Of a stretch of DNA of 64,000 nucleotides, positions 1 through 9,761 are shown piece after piece. The position numbers were made by a program, and so were the translations under genes. Location of the stretch: positions 1,059,699 to 1,123,698 of the forward strand of contig LLKB01000001.1 in assembly GCA_001414325.1 (NCBI GenBank), in the 5' to 3' direction. Under the pieces are notes generated by a model. It saw only the letters and a list, made by a program, of their open reading frames with translations. It was not told the origin of the DNA and ran no database searches. This stretch comes from Butyribacter intestini. Its GTDB lineage: Bacteria; Bacillota; Clostridia; Lachnospirales; Lachnospiraceae. Every line of letters begins with the position of its first letter. The first letter of the stretch is position 1.

Positions 1-1024
1 GTACACCGAAAAATGCCGCAAACGCTGAGCCAAGACCATCACATATAACACCGCCTGAAAGTTCGGTATCTGTTGCTTCTCTGTCCATTCCTCCCTCGAT
101 ACAGGCAGATATATCTCCAACTGTCTCTATCGCAGTAACTATGAACATGATGCCTATCGGGATGATTGCACTTGCCTGAAATGACATTTTAACATCTGAA
201 AGTGCACCAAATCCCATAAAACTTGGAATTGCTATCCATGCTGCATCTTTTACCTGTGAAAAATTTACTACCCATGAATATGTATATTTAGCTCCGTCAG
301 CATCAACACCCGTATTTGGAAGTACAAATGTCATTATGACCGCAACTATATATCCTGCAAGTATTCCAAAAAGGATTGCCGAAGAAGAAAAGATACTGTT
401 CTGTGGTGCAAAATGTTTTAATAATACGATAACTATCAAAACAACAAATCCCAAGAAAAGATTTGGAAGTGAGCCGTAATCAGCCTTACCGCTTCCTCCG
501 CAGAAATAATTTATTCCGACACCAAGAAGTGAAAGTCCTATCGCTATTACGACAGAACCGGTAACTATAGGAGGAAAGAACTTTCTGAGTGGTTTTAAAA
601 ATGCTCCTAATATTCCCTCGAAAATACCTCCTATAAGACAGGCTCCCATAATTGCCCCGTATGCAATAATACCTCCACCGCAAGCTGTCACGGTATTATT
701 TAACACACCTAAAAATCCCGAAGATGTTCCCATGACGATAGGCACTTTTCCTCCGACAGGTCCTATCGAAAACATCTGCACAAGTGTTACTATTCCGGCT
801 ATTATCATGGCATTCTGTAAAAGTGCCGTTCTAAGTTCAGAAAAACCTGCATCTGCCGTAAGTCCACAGACACCCATAACGATAATGAGCGGTGTAAGGT
901 TTCCTATAAACATCGCCATTACATGCTGAAGTCCGAGCGGGATTGCCTGTGAGAGCGGAATTCTTCCCTCAAATTCATAAGGACTTGAATATCCGGCTGA
1001 CTTTTTTTCATTTGTCTCTTTCAT
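1..1024 (-). CDS. NCS2-family nucleobase (xanthine/uracil-type) permease, 3' end outside window
   Basis: Integral membrane symporter of the nucleobase:cation symporter-2 family, importing a purine or pyrimidine base with a cation. I translated the minus strand directly: it starts MKETNEKKSAGYSS and runs to the window edge with no stop, so the C-terminus is missing. The first transmembrane stretch contains GLQHVMAMFIGNLTPLI, the family-typical QH motif; many hydrophobic segments follow, including repeated G-rich helices. The ATG at 1024 has AGGAGG 10-11 bases upstream, which fixes the start. A good sigma-A-type promoter lies just upstream, and no purine riboswitch fits in the short leader. Substrate specificity (xanthine, guanine or uracil) cannot be decided from this part of the sequence. 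Confidence 0.85.
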   Translation of the reverse strand, partial: MKETNEKKSAGYSSPYEFEGRIPLSQAIPLGLQHVMAMFIGNLTPLIIVMGVCGLTADAGFSELRTALLQNAMIIAGIVTLVQMFSIGPVGGKVPIVMGTSSGFLGVLNNTVTACGGGIIAYGAIMGACLIGGIFEGILGAFLKPLRKFFPPIVTGSVVIAIGLSLLGVGINYFCGGSGKADYGSLPNLFLGFVVLIVIVLLKHFAPQNSIFSSSAILFGILAGYIVAVIMTFVLPNTGVDADGAKYTYSWVVNFSQVKDAAWIAIPSFMGFGALSDVKMSFQASAIIPIGIMFIVTAIETVGDISACIEGGMDREATDTELSGGVICDGLGSAFAAFFGV

Positions 1025-1067
1025 TGCTAATATTATCCTCCTGTTTTTGTTGATAATTGTCCCTAAT

Positions 1068-1096
1068 ATTTTACTAAGATATTTATCTACGGTCAA
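1068..1096 (-). promoter_or_regulatory. Promoter for the nucleobase permease
   Basis: On the minus strand, TTGACC (1091-1096) and TAAAAT (1068-1073) are separated by exactly 17 bases. This gives a leader of about 35-40 bases before the permease start codon. Confidence 0.65.
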
Positions 1097-1118
1097 TTAC
1101 TTTTTTCTTTTTCCGTTG

Positions 1119-1167
1119 AAAAAAATACTGAATAATCTGAGGTTATCAAATTATTCAGTATTTTTCA
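1119..1167 (-). terminator. Intrinsic terminator of the sigma/anti-sigma pair
   Basis: A 16-bp perfect inverted repeat (arms 1121-1136 and 1150-1165, AAAAATACTGAATAAT type) has a T-rich flank on the minus side. It lies about 100 bp after the anti-sigma gene and before the permease promoter. The arms also give a T run on the plus strand. Confidence 0.7.
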
Positions 1168-1262
1168 TATCTCATATCCCTGGTTTAAAGCTAAAATGCA
1201 TCCATCATTTTGAACCCGGTCAATCACAAATCCATTGTCATTGCCTCCTCATCCCTTTCAGG

Positions 1263-2216
1263 TTAATCAATCTTTAATATTTTTTTAACCTCTGCATTTT
1301 CACTGTCAGACAGCTTTGCACCTTTTCCCGATGTGATAAGCATCTTTGTATTTGAAATATAGTAATACTCATTTCCATTATATTTTATGACGGCATCATA
1401 TCCCTCTGTGTCTGAGTCAGAAGAAAACTTCTTTCCGTCAATTAAATTTTCTATTTTTTTTGATTCTGGGCCGGATATACTAATAGCAGTCCTATTTCCA
1501 TCACTGTTATTTTTATATGCAATGACAGACTCAGTTGTATCTGTTTTATCAGGCTTGTCACTCTTTGAGTCCGGCTGTTGTGTCTGTTCCGGTGCAGTAC
1601 TGTTTTGCTCATTGTCAGACTGGGCATTATCATCTGCACCATCACCCATTCTTTTTCTATCCGTGTCATTATCTTCACTGTAACTTTTCATCGTAGGTGC
1701 AGGTTCTTCATCTTGATCCGGCACAACATCTTTTTTTCCGGGATGTTTTTTATTTGTGGTAATATTTTTCCGGTTTCCTTTTTTAACCGTCTTTTTATGT
1801 TTACCTGTTTTCTTTTTCTTTGGATGTTTTTTCTTTTTTCCATCCCATACATAATAAGTGCTCTCTGGCTCAGCGGTCTGTTCTGTCACATAGTTATCAC
1901 CATCATTTGCTTTTTCCTCTATTTTAGAATCCATAGAATTTAGCTTCCATACTCCCGACACGATAACACAGACAAAAAGTGTTGCAACGAATGCCACAGC
2001 TTTTCTTCTCTTTAGAAGCCATTCACCGAAAAGAACAACCTTATTTTTATCCTCATAACTATCATTGCTGTTATTTATCCCTGACTTTTCTCCGATATAC
2101 ACACCTTGTTCCCAGTTCTCAGGATTGGCTTTCGAGATCATATCATCCGGAAGTCCGCCAATAGCGTCAATTATCTTCTCTGATTTTTCTCTCTTTTCAT
2201 CATCTAACTGCTTCAT
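1263..2216 (-). CDS. Putative membrane anti-sigma factor, partner of the adjacent ECF sigma factor
   Basis: A 317-residue single-pass membrane protein. Residues 1-70 are cytoplasmic and charged, about 71-91 form one transmembrane helix (AFVATLFVCVIVSGVW), and the rest is extracytoplasmic. The outer part begins with a very lysine-rich tract (about 127-162, repeated KKK and KKH), continues with an Asp/Ser/Gln-rich linker, and ends with a folded-looking domain of about 90 residues containing YKNNSDGNRT and YNGNEYYYISN. Its ATG overlaps the sigma-factor stop (ATGA), so the two are translationally coupled. That arrangement, plus an N-terminal cytoplasmic segment and one helix, is the standard layout of an ECF sigma/anti-sigma pair. 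I see no zinc-binding HxxxCxxC motif, so it is not a classical ZAS protein. The role is inferred from context. Confidence 0.6.
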   Translation of the reverse strand: MKQLDDEKREKSEKIIDAIGGLPDDMISKANPENWEQGVYIGEKSGINNSNDSYEDKNKVVLFGEWLLKRRKAVAFVATLFVCVIVSGVWKLNSMDSKIEEKANDGDNYVTEQTAEPESTYYVWDGKKKKHPKKKKTGKHKKTVKKGNRKNITTNKKHPGKKDVVPDQDEEPAPTMKSYSEDNDTDRKRMGDGADDNAQSDNEQNSTAPEQTQQPDSKSDKPDKTDTTESVIAYKNNSDGNRTAISISGPESKKIENLIDGKKFSSDSDTEGYDAVIKYNGNEYYYISNTKMLITSGKGAKLSDSENAEVKKILKID

Positions 2217-2782
2217 ATAGCTATGCCCTCCTGTTCTAAATAGTTTTTCAATTCTTTTCTCATCCTCGATAATGCTGAACGCACTGAGCTTTCTTTCATC
2301 CCCATCCTGTCTGCTATATCTGAAATTTCAGCAAAATAAAAATATCGCTGTATAAAAATTGTCCGTTTTTGTTCACCTTTTTGTTTCAAAAATTTTGAAA
2401 TAATACATGACAATTCATTTTTTTCAAGATTTTCATCAACTCTTCCCTTGCCTGCCATACATTCTGAAAGTTCATCATAAGACATCTCTACCTGTCCGCC
2501 TCCTCTTTTTGCAGCGTGCTTCTTTTCATAACAGTTCAATGCAAGATTTCTTACAATCTTTGCGAGATAACCCGCCAGATTTTCAGGTCTGTTAGGTGGA
2601 ATTGAATTCCATATTTTAAGCCATGCATCATTTACACACTCCTTTGAATCTTCATTATCAAACAAAATCCTATTTGCTATTGTAAGACAATACTTATTAT
2701 ATTTTTCTTCTAGTTTCTTCAATCCGGATTCCTGTCTTGCAAATAAAAGATTTACTATCTGTATATCATCATCCTGTCTCAT
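2213..2782 (-). CDS. ECF-type RNA polymerase sigma factor
   Basis: A 189-residue sigma-70 family protein with only regions 2 and 4, as in extracytoplasmic-function sigma factors. Region 2 covers roughly residues 25-95, including NDAWLKIWNSIP and the -10-recognition helix NLAGYLAKIVRNLALN. Region 4 covers roughly 130-185, with the helix-turn-helix EISDIADRMGMKESSVRSAL. AAGGA precedes the ATG. It is followed with a 4-base overlap by the anti-sigma-like gene, so the pair probably answers an envelope signal. No regulon can be named from the sequence. Confidence 0.9.
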   Translation of the reverse strand: MRQDDDIQIVNLLFARQESGLKKLEEKYNKYCLTIANRILFDNEDSKECVNDAWLKIWNSIPPNRPENLAGYLAKIVRNLALNCYEKKHAAKRGGGQVEMSYDELSECMAGKGRVDENLEKNELSCIISKFLKQKGEQKRTIFIQRYFYFAEISDIADRMGMKESSVRSALSRMRKELKNYLEQEGIAI

Positions 2783-2978
2783 CCGTTTTTCCTTCCCATA
2801 TCATAATCAGATTTAAAATGGAATACACCCATTATCCGCAAAGCAAAAAACTAAGCCCTGTGTTATATCTGATCTTTCCGGCAATATTAGTTTATATATA
2901 ACAGCCAGATTTCTTTTCATATATATACACAGAACTTTTTTTGTTTTGTTGCATTTTTTAAATATTTTAAAATTATTT

Positions 2979-3054
2979 GTAACAACCCAGCCACAAAAAA
3001 GATAATTATCAATGCAATAAGCTTGTTTATTCTCTTTTTATGGTTGAATAACCT
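2979..3054. repeat. Truncated copy of the GTAAC miniature element (left half)
   Basis: Starts with the left terminal sequence GTAACAACCCAGCC and continues through the central stem (CCACAAAAAAG ... CTTTTTATGG). It stops at CCTCTA, whose last bases form the TAG stop of the phosphatase gene. The right half of the element is absent. On the minus strand this is a hairpin placed immediately after the stop codon, so it may serve as a terminator. The preceding 2783-2978 stretch is AT-rich, with no gene that I can see. Confidence 0.6.
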
Positions 3055-3624
3055 CTACATTAGTTTCATAAGTTTACAATTTTCTATTCCGGCACTCCAA
3101 AACCGGTCAAGTCCAATATTTTTTATGCGGCATACAATACTTGAATTCATCGCACCGTGCCCAACTATCAGAACATCTTTCCCCTCCTCAAGCTTTTGCA
3201 TGACTACTTCATCAAGAAAATTGCCTGTCCTCTTAAACAACTCCTCAAAAGTCTCCCCGTCATCAGGTGCCTGATATTTTTCAGGTGCTTCAAACAAAAT
3301 GTTGACCTGACTGTCAGATGACTTTAATTTATTTGCATCTGTTGAAAAACTGCTTTTAACTCCCTCATATTTTCCAAAACTCATCTCAACAAGCCTGTCA
3401 TCGCTGATTATAGGTATATCACGCCCGGCAAGCAGTATCTCTGCAGTCTTTTTTGCCCTCTTAAGCGGTGAACAGTAACATATATCAAAATGCACATCCT
3501 TATATTTTAATGCCGCCGCTTCAGCCATCTTTATACCATCATCATTAAGAGGAATGTCTGTCCTTCCCTGAAGTTTATGCTGCTCATTCCAATCTGTTTT
3601 TCCATGTCTCATTATGTATAACAT
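3055..3624 (-). CDS. Histidine phosphatase (phosphoglycerate-mutase superfamily)
   Basis: A 189-residue cytoplasmic enzyme of the branch-1 histidine phosphatase family. The catalytic RHG motif lies in the first ten residues (MLYIMRHGKTDWNE). The second catalytic histidine is in LIVGHGAMN, and the acid/base pocket residue is near MSFGKYEG. Family members include cobalamin-pathway CobC and general phosphatases, and nothing here decides the substrate. The start has AAAGGA upstream. It lies 35 bp downstream of the PAS hybrid kinase and may be co-transcribed with it. The stop codon merges with a truncated repeat. Confidence 0.85.
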   Translation of the reverse strand: MLYIMRHGKTDWNEQHKLQGRTDIPLNDDGIKMAEAAALKYKDVHFDICYCSPLKRAKKTAEILLAGRDIPIISDDRLVEMSFGKYEGVKSSFSTDANKLKSSDSQVNILFEAPEKYQAPDDGETFEELFKRTGNFLDEVVMQKLEEGKDVLIVGHGAMNSSIVCRIKNIGLDRFWSAGIENCKLMKLM

Positions 3625-3659
3625 CTTTTTTATTTCCTTTAATTCTTATCTTTTTAAGA

Positions 3660-6600
3660 TTACAGCCATTTTTTCAGAATATCATTAAGCTTGTTTATAT
3701 CAATTGGCTTTGCCATATGCTCATTCATTCCTGCATTTTTTGCAAGAATAACATCCTCTGCAAACGCATTCGCAGTCATAGCTATAATAGGCGTAGCTGC
3801 TTTAACATTATCGTCAAGATTTCTTATGGCGGCAGCAGCCTCATATCCATTCATCAATGGCATCTGTATATCCATAAATATAATATCATATGTCCCGGCA
3901 TCAGAGTTTTTAAGCATTTCAACAGCTTCTTTTCCGTTACAAGCCGTATCCACTTTTACCCCTGCCATCTCAATTATCTCTTTTGCTATCTCACGGTTCA
4001 GATCATTGTCTTCTGCAACAAGAATCTTTTTGTCCTTATAATTCAGCTTCATAATATCTGAAAGATAATTCTTTGCCGAGTCATTTGGCTTGCCCTCAAG
4101 AATATTTATAAACAAATCCTGGATTCTTGAGCGGAACAGCGGCTTTGTAATAAATTCATCCACTCCCGCCATTCTTGCTTCTTCCTCTATCTCTGAATAA
4201 TCATATGCCGTGAGCACGATTATGGTAACATCTCTCCCCACAATCTTCCTTATCTGTCTCGTTGTCTCAATTCCGTCCATTCCCGGCATTTTCCAGTCAA
4301 CAATTACAGAAAAATAATCCTCCCCTGTCTCATGTTTTTTCCTTGTCAGCCTTACTGCTTCATCACCAGATGACGCATATTTACCGTTTATGCCAATGTC
4401 ATTAAGAATATTAATGGCATTCTCACCGCATATTCTGTCATCATCAACCACAAGAACAGGAAGGTCTATCAATTCCTCGACCCTGTCATTTTCTTTCTCC
4501 TGAAGTTTAAGGAAGATTGTTATCTTAAATCTGCTGCCCTTACCCGGCTCACTATCAACTTTTATGCTGCCATTCATCATATTTACGGTATTTCTGACAA
4601 TAGTCATCCCAAGTCCCGTACCCTGAACTTTCGTAGTTCTTTTATCATCAGCCCTCGTGAACGGCTCAAAAAGTATCTTCTGAAACTCTTTTGTCATTCC
4701 TATACCATTATCTTCTATTGTAAATTCGTAGCATCCAACATTTTTTGAGCGGTCATCCTTTTCGTCTATCGAAAATATAATCTTTCCTCCATCAGGAGTA
4801 TATTTAATCGCGTTGCTGAGCACATTTGTGATAACCTGCTGCACACGCATACTGTCACCTATTACATTTTCATGGTCTATTTTGCCAATACGCACCTCAA
4901 ACTCATGATGATGAGTTTCTATATCATTTTTTGTCATGACAATTAGATTATCGACCATCTCAGCGAGATTAAATTCTTCCTCTGACAATGTCATTTTTCC
5001 GCTTTCTATGCGTGACATATCTAATACCTCATTGATAAGCCCCAGCAAATGTCTGCTTGACTTAGTTATCTTACCCAGACAATCTAGTACTCTGTCCTGG
5101 TTGTCAATATTTGCCCCCGCAATAGCCGTCATTCCGACTATTGCATTCATAGGAGTACGGATGTCATGTGACATATTTGACAAAAATTCAGTTTTTAAAT
5201 TATTTGCCCTGTTTGCAGCCTCACAAGTCTCCCTTAAAACTTTTCTTGATGCTATTTCAAGCTTCTTTTCATTCGTAATATCCTGCACGATGAACATAAC
5301 TTTCTCAATGTTATCATTTTTATCATGTGAAAGAGGTATCACCGCCATATTTTTAAATACAGTCTCATCATTTGTGCTGTACTCAAATTTGTATATATCA
5401 TCACTTCCATAAAATATTTTTCTTATAGAGTCTCTGGACAAGATTTCTTTTAAAGTCTTTTCTTCTGAAATCGGTTTGAATATCCCCGTAATCTTTTCTA
5501 TAAATTCATCGTATTCCCCGACCGGTGTATATTCCGAATCACTTGGCAGCATACCATATACCTTATATGTATTCTTTTTTATATCACACATTGAAAAACA
5601 GTCAACCAGTCTTATAGTTCCATCTAAAAGCTGATTCATAACAGTATTCTTTCGTGTAATCTCACATATTTCATCCGCCTGTTTTCTTGCCTCGGTTATG
5701 TCTCTTACAAAAATCATCGCATAATGTGAAAAACTAGTATCTTCTCCAGGTATAACTACATTTCTTACAAGCCGTTTTTTCCCATCAATAATAATATTGC
5801 ACTCAATGCTTATTTCGTGATTTCCCTCTTTGAATTTTTCTCTCATATATGCCCTGTTATAGATAAGTTCAACAGCCGATTTATCCTCCTCACAGACAAA
5901 TTTGTCTATATATTCATGTATCATCTCGTCCCAGGTCGAACTTTTTTCAAATAATCCAAGCATAGACTCATCTACTTTGAGCGAATCAAATGTATTTTCC
6001 CTGAGATCTACATAATACTCGCAGATATTCGACTCCGTATATGCCCTATGGAATGCATCACTCTTTTTAATGAACAGCTCATTTGCCCGTTGTTCTTCAA
6101 TATTTATAAATGTTCCAACCATCCTTAAAGGCGAACCGTCACGCCTCCTTATTATCTCCGCATTAAATCTGAACCACTGATATGTTTTATCAGACATTCG
6201 CATACGGCAGTCCGAATTAAATTTTAAAGTTTCTTTCTCATCCCTAATAACTTTATTTAACAGCGATACTACTCTATCTCTGTCATCGGGATGTATCGTT
6301 TCAACCAGCATTTCATATCTGTTAGGAAAATCAAGAATATCATGATAGCCAAGCATTTTTCTAAATTCATGACTAAAAAACGCACTGACTATCTCATCTT
6401 TAGCATTAAGTTCCATGTACCACATTCCAGACTTTAAAACATTGTTTATAAGTTTTAAGTTCTGCTGTGTCCAGTCAGTCTGCACGGACAACACCCACAT
6501 CTTCTGTCCTTTTTCATCTACGGAATCAGTTTTATACATACGCACATAAAACGGTACATCAGACTTGCTGACTATTCTTCCCTCACCTGTTCCGTGAATC

Positions 6601-6893
6601 TTTTTAAAGCGTTCGACATCTAAAAAGCTCTGATTTTCGCCAAAAAAAATATTTTTAAGCGAACCTGAAGAAGCCTCCATAAACTCTTCATATTTATAGC
6701 CCAGATTTTCAAGAAAAAAACCGCTCACACTTGAAATAGTCAATCTTTCGTCATAATATCCTGTCAGAAATCCAACCATACTATGAGAATCCACTGCTTC
6801 TTTTACTGCTTCATAATTAACATCAGACAATTTAAAGCCGTTGTTAGTGAAATATATTGTTTCTTTTTGAATAAGTCTGTTATCTATCTGCAT
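3660..6893 (-). CDS. Multi-PAS hybrid histidine kinase with two receiver domains
   Basis: A cytoplasmic sensor kinase of about 1077 residues with no clear membrane helix. The N-terminal half contains several PAS/PAC units; signs include WFRFNAEIIRRRDGSPLRMVGT and FVRDITEARK. HisKA follows with phospho-acceptor His near residue 575 in NMSHDIRTPMNAI. HATPase_c has N box NVLSNAIKYTPDGG, G1 DNGIGM and G2 GTGLGM. Two receiver domains follow, with phospho-Asp in VIVDWKMPGMDG and IIFMDIQMPLMNG, the second ending with the conserved Lys in MAKPID. No DNA-binding output is present, so the protein must pass phosphate on or act through partners. I chose the ATG at 6893, preceded by GGAGAG; the frame stays open to 6974 but lacks a ribosome site there. 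No response regulator is adjacent. Confidence 0.88.
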   Translation of the reverse strand: MQIDNRLIQKETIYFTNNGFKLSDVNYEAVKEAVDSHSMVGFLTGYYDERLTISSVSGFFLENLGYKYEEFMEASSGSLKNIFFGENQSFLDVERFKKIHGTGEGRIVSKSDVPFYVRMYKTDSVDEKGQKMWVLSVQTDWTQQNLKLINNVLKSGMWYMELNAKDEIVSAFFSHEFRKMLGYHDILDFPNRYEMLVETIHPDDRDRVVSLLNKVIRDEKETLKFNSDCRMRMSDKTYQWFRFNAEIIRRRDGSPLRMVGTFINIEEQRANELFIKKSDAFHRAYTESNICEYYVDLRENTFDSLKVDESMLGLFEKSSTWDEMIHEYIDKFVCEEDKSAVELIYNRAYMREKFKEGNHEISIECNIIIDGKKRLVRNVVIPGEDTSFSHYAMIFVRDITEARKQADEICEITRKNTVMNQLLDGTIRLVDCFSMCDIKKNTYKVYGMLPSDSEYTPVGEYDEFIEKITGIFKPISEEKTLKEILSRDSIRKIFYGSDDIYKFEYSTNDETVFKNMAVIPLSHDKNDNIEKVMFIVQDITNEKKLEIASRKVLRETCEAANRANNLKTEFLSNMSHDIRTPMNAIVGMTAIAGANIDNQDRVLDCLGKITKSSRHLLGLINEVLDMSRIESGKMTLSEEEFNLAEMVDNLIVMTKNDIETHHHEFEVRIGKIDHENVIGDSMRVQQVITNVLSNAIKYTPDGGKIIFSIDEKDDRSKNVGCYEFTIEDNGIGMTKEFQKILFEPFTRADDKRTTKVQGTGLGMTIVRNTVNMMNGSIKVDSEPGKGSRFKITIFLKLQEKENDRVEELIDLPVLVVDDDRICGENAINILNDIGINGKYASSGDEAVRLTRKKHETGEDYFSVIVDWKMPGMDGIETTRQIRKIVGRDVTIIVLTAYDYSEIEEEARMAGVDEFITKPLFRSRIQDLFINILEGKPNDSAKNYLSDIMKLNYKDKKILVAEDNDLNREIAKEIIEMAGVKVDTACNGKEAVEMLKNSDAGTYDIIFMDIQMPLMNGYEAAAAIRNLDDNVKAATPIIAMTANAFAEDVILAKNAGMNEHMAKPIDINKLNDILKKWL

Positions 6894-7078
6894 ATAATCA
6901 TCTCTCCACATTCTAAATTTAGAATTTATTAACAACAAAATCATATAGCACGAAATGCGACAGATGCAAAGCATCCGGATTTTGGAATTATTGTATCATA
7001 AATATGAGCACATTCGAGTTTATTATATCATAAATACTTCACTAATTCCCACTTTTTTTTACAAAACCATGACGATTT

Positions 7079-7262
7079 GTAACAGTTCAGCCATAAAAAG
7101 ATAATTGGCAATACAATGAGCTTGTTCATTGTATTGTTAAGTAGCTTTTTATGGTAGAATAGCCTTTCATTTCTGAAATGAAATATACAAAAGCTGCAAA
7201 GCAGCGACTGACAGCTCGCTGGCAGGTTTATGAATGTAAGAAATGCAAGGCTGAACTGTTAT
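7079..7262. mobile_element. Miniature inverted-repeat element, full copy A (IS66-like ends)
   Basis: 184 bp, left end GTAACAGTTCAGCC and right end GGCTGAACTGTTAT, near-perfect inverted repeats. It is flanked by GACGATTT (7071-7078) and GATGATTT (7263-7270), an 8-bp target duplication with one mismatch. Inside are a long stem (CCATAAAAAG to CTTTTTATGG, 7091-7154) and small hairpins CATTTCTGAAATG, GCTGCAAAGCAGC and CAGCGA/TCGCTG. No coding capacity. Ends starting GTAA and 8-bp duplications are the known signature of IS66-family transposition. The rest of the 6894-7340 gap shows only AT-rich sequence and a twice-occurring TATTTATGATA(T/C)AATAA on the minus strand that may contain the kinase promoter. 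Confidence 0.75.
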
Positions 7263-7299
7263 GATGATTTTAACCGTTTCTAAAACATATTCAACGAAA

Positions 7300-7325
7300 A
7301 AGAGCAAAACAAGTGTTTTGCTCTT
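7300..7325 (-). terminator. Intrinsic terminator of the ABC operon
   Basis: An 11-bp perfect stem AAGAGCAAAAC/GTTTTGCTCTT with a 4-base loop is followed on the minus strand by TTTTTCG. It lies 16 bp after the stop of the second ABC gene. Confidence 0.75.
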
Positions 7326-7340
7326 CAAGAATTGTCTGCA

Positions 7341-9761
7341 TTATTTCAGGTCGAGTGCAGCAGGTGGTTTTGCAAGTATTGATTTTACCGGCAGTATGCA
7401 GATAATGGCATATACCAGATAGTTGCACAAAAGCAGTCCCACAACTGCCCACCACGGGAAGATAACACCGACATTTAACGACGGTGCAAAGCTTATCAGC
7501 TTGATGATACCTGCCGTGACAAGTACCGCCGGAAGTGTCGTAACTGATGCCATTGCATATATTTCCAATATAAATGCCGATATTATACTTTTGTTAGATA
7601 TTCCAAACATTTTGTAAACAGTCAGCTCCTCGCTTCTCAACATTGCATTTGATTTTATCATAAAATATATCATTATCAATGAGATAACTGCCGCTGCAAT
7701 CATGATAACATTTCCTGATACTGAAACAGTTGAATATTGCTCAAGATATTCCTTTATCTGGTCATCATGCGGCACGGTCATTACAGGCTCAAATTTTTCC
7801 AGATATTTTGAACTTATTTTTTTATAATATTTCTTTGTCTCAGGAATATTATCCGTGTACGAATAGCAGGCACTATCCATATATATCTGTTCACACATAA
7901 GCATTTTGCAGCCCTTATCAGACATCACATAATCGACACCAAGACCGTCCGGAAATGTGCCCTTGATAACATAATCACCATCAAGATTCGCCTGATCTCC
8001 TATCTTATATCCCTCACTATCCGCAAATCCTTTTCTTATAAGAACCTCGTTATCTTTAAGCTTAACCTTTTTATATCCCTTAACATTTTCCCTGTTAAAT
8101 TCTTCATCACTTTCAACCAGAGTAGTATTTTCCATAAGAGAAAGTATTACATTCGGACTGCAGTAAACAGACGGCTCACCCATATCACTTATTCCAACAA
8201 CCTTGTATTTTACAGTTGCATCACTTCCGTGGAGTTTTGCACCGACATATGACTCATACCCGTCATACATAAGCGAAACTGCACTTGTGTATTCTGTAAC
8301 TTTATCAATAAGCTGTTTATCGAGAACTACTTCATTTCTCTTTTCAGGCATTCTTCCATATAACAGTTTATTTTTGTCAAGATGCTCATATGGTATATAT
8401 GAAAAATCTGACAGACTAATATCCTGACTTTTAATCTGTGTAAAGGTTCTTCCCTCAATATACATACCTGATGTATTTTGACATATTATATCACCATATT
8501 TTTTATTATTTAAATATTTGTTTATAAACTCATGCATATCCATATGTTCATCTTCGTTAAATATATCAGTGTTTTCTATATTTACTTTAAGACAATGTGA
8601 ATCAGCAGTAACTATTGCCGCCTCGTCAATAACTTTATCATTTACATATTTTGCCGTTGTGATAGAAAGAAGTATAGCCGACACAAGAAGTATTATCACC
8701 ATAAACCTCTGTTTCTTTCCTAGTGCCGCAATATTTGCCATCGCCATATGCCATATCTCCCTGAATGGAAGTCCTGCATTTTTCTTTTCGTCAAGTCTTG
8801 AAAGATTATATTCAAAATTATCAACATCTTGTGCATCAAGTGACGGTCTTTCCTCGTCAAGTATCTGGACACCGTTTTCGGCATTTGCAATGACAAGGTC
8901 ATTTTCCGAGAGATTTTGTATATACAGCTTTCCATCTTTGAACACAAAATTAAGCCTGATCTTTTCAGGAATATCATCCTTTTTGTGATAAAGTTTAAAT
9001 TCGGCATATTTATCATCAATAATTTCCTGTTCATATTCTTTAAGATAAATATTTGAATCATCACCTCTCTCATATGCTGTCGCATTATTTACTTTATCAC
9101 TTACTATTTTTCCGTCTGATACCTGTATTATCCTGTCAGCAAAGAATTTTGCAATTCTTTTTTCGTGCGTTACAACGATAACAAGACACTCTTTTGAGAT
9201 ATTTTTAAGTATCATCATCGTTTTTAATGTATTTTCTTCATCGAGGTTTCCCGTAGGCTCATCTGCAAGTATTATATTCGGAGCTTTTACAAGTGCTCTC
9301 GCTATTGATACACGCTGCTGCTGTCCTCCTGAAAGCTTTGATACTACTTTTTTCTTATATTTAAGAATACCCAGCATATCAAGGATATAATCAACCCTCT
9401 CGTTTTTCTCCTCCTCAGTAAGGTCATATCTGTTCAGTGCAAGTTTAACATTATAGCCAACCGTGTAATCTTTAAGGATATAATAATTCTGGAATATGTA
9501 GCCGAAATGTTCATTTCTTATGGCATCAGTCAGTTTAGGAGAATAACCTGTCAACTTAGTGCCGTTTATCTCTATAGAACCGCCGGAAAAATCATCAAGA
9601 CCACCTATGGCATTTAATAAAGTCGTCTTTCCTGAGCCACTCTCTCCAAGAATACACACAAGCCCCGTATTTCCAAACTCGAGGTTTACATCATTTAAAG
9701 CACACTGTTCGCTCTTTTTACCTTTATTATAATATTTATCCAAATTATTTATACGAATCAT
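7341..9761 (-). CDS. Fused ABC transporter ATPase-permease (MacB/FtsX type), second gene
   Basis: An 806-residue ABC protein. The N-terminal ATPase has Walker [10 protein letters not shown] (residues 39-47), signature LSGGQQQR and Walker [12 protein letters not shown]. It is followed by a linker, a transmembrane helix near residue 350, a large extracytoplasmic domain of about 320 residues, and three C-terminal helices with an FtsX-type fold. This layout belongs to the LolD/MacB/BceAB group, which moves or dislodges substrates from the membrane rather than pumping across it. Its start overlaps the end of the similar upstream protein by 4 bp, so the two probably form a heterodimer. Typical substrates are antimicrobial peptides or lipoproteins. 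No adjacent two-component system is present to support a bacitracin-type detoxification role. Confidence 0.85.
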   Translation of the reverse strand: MIRINNLDKYYNKGKKSEQCALNDVNLEFGNTGLVCILGESGSGKTTLLNAIGGLDDFSGGSIEINGTKLTGYSPKLTDAIRNEHFGYIFQNYYILKDYTVGYNVKLALNRYDLTEEEKNERVDYILDMLGILKYKKKVVSKLSGGQQQRVSIARALVKAPNIILADEPTGNLDEENTLKTMMILKNISKECLVIVVTHEKRIAKFFADRIIQVSDGKIVSDKVNNATAYERGDDSNIYLKEYEQEIIDDKYAEFKLYHKKDDIPEKIRLNFVFKDGKLYIQNLSENDLVIANAENGVQILDEERPSLDAQDVDNFEYNLSRLDEKKNAGLPFREIWHMAMANIAALGKKQRFMVIILLVSAILLSITTAKYVNDKVIDEAAIVTADSHCLKVNIENTDIFNEDEHMDMHEFINKYLNNKKYGDIICQNTSGMYIEGRTFTQIKSQDISLSDFSYIPYEHLDKNKLLYGRMPEKRNEVVLDKQLIDKVTEYTSAVSLMYDGYESYVGAKLHGSDATVKYKVVGISDMGEPSVYCSPNVILSLMENTTLVESDEEFNRENVKGYKKVKLKDNEVLIRKGFADSEGYKIGDQANLDGDYVIKGTFPDGLGVDYVMSDKGCKMLMCEQIYMDSACYSYTDNIPETKKYYKKISSKYLEKFEPVMTVPHDDQIKEYLEQYSTVSVSGNVIMIAAAVISLIMIYFMIKSNAMLRSEELTVYKMFGISNKSIISAFILEIYAMASVTTLPAVLVTAGIIKLISFAPSLNVGVIFPWWAVVGLLLCNYLVYAIICILPVKSILAKPPAALDLK

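Noticed and set aside
1025..1262. Purine riboswitch before the nucleobase permease
   Set aside because: The promoter lies only about 45 bases before the start, and the remaining gap is the terminator of another transcript; no aptamer-like sequence fits.
3691..4061. Plus-strand frames of 114-116 codons opposite the PAS hybrid kinase
   Set aside because: They lie antisense to conserved receiver-domain codons, have no ribosome site and resemble no family.
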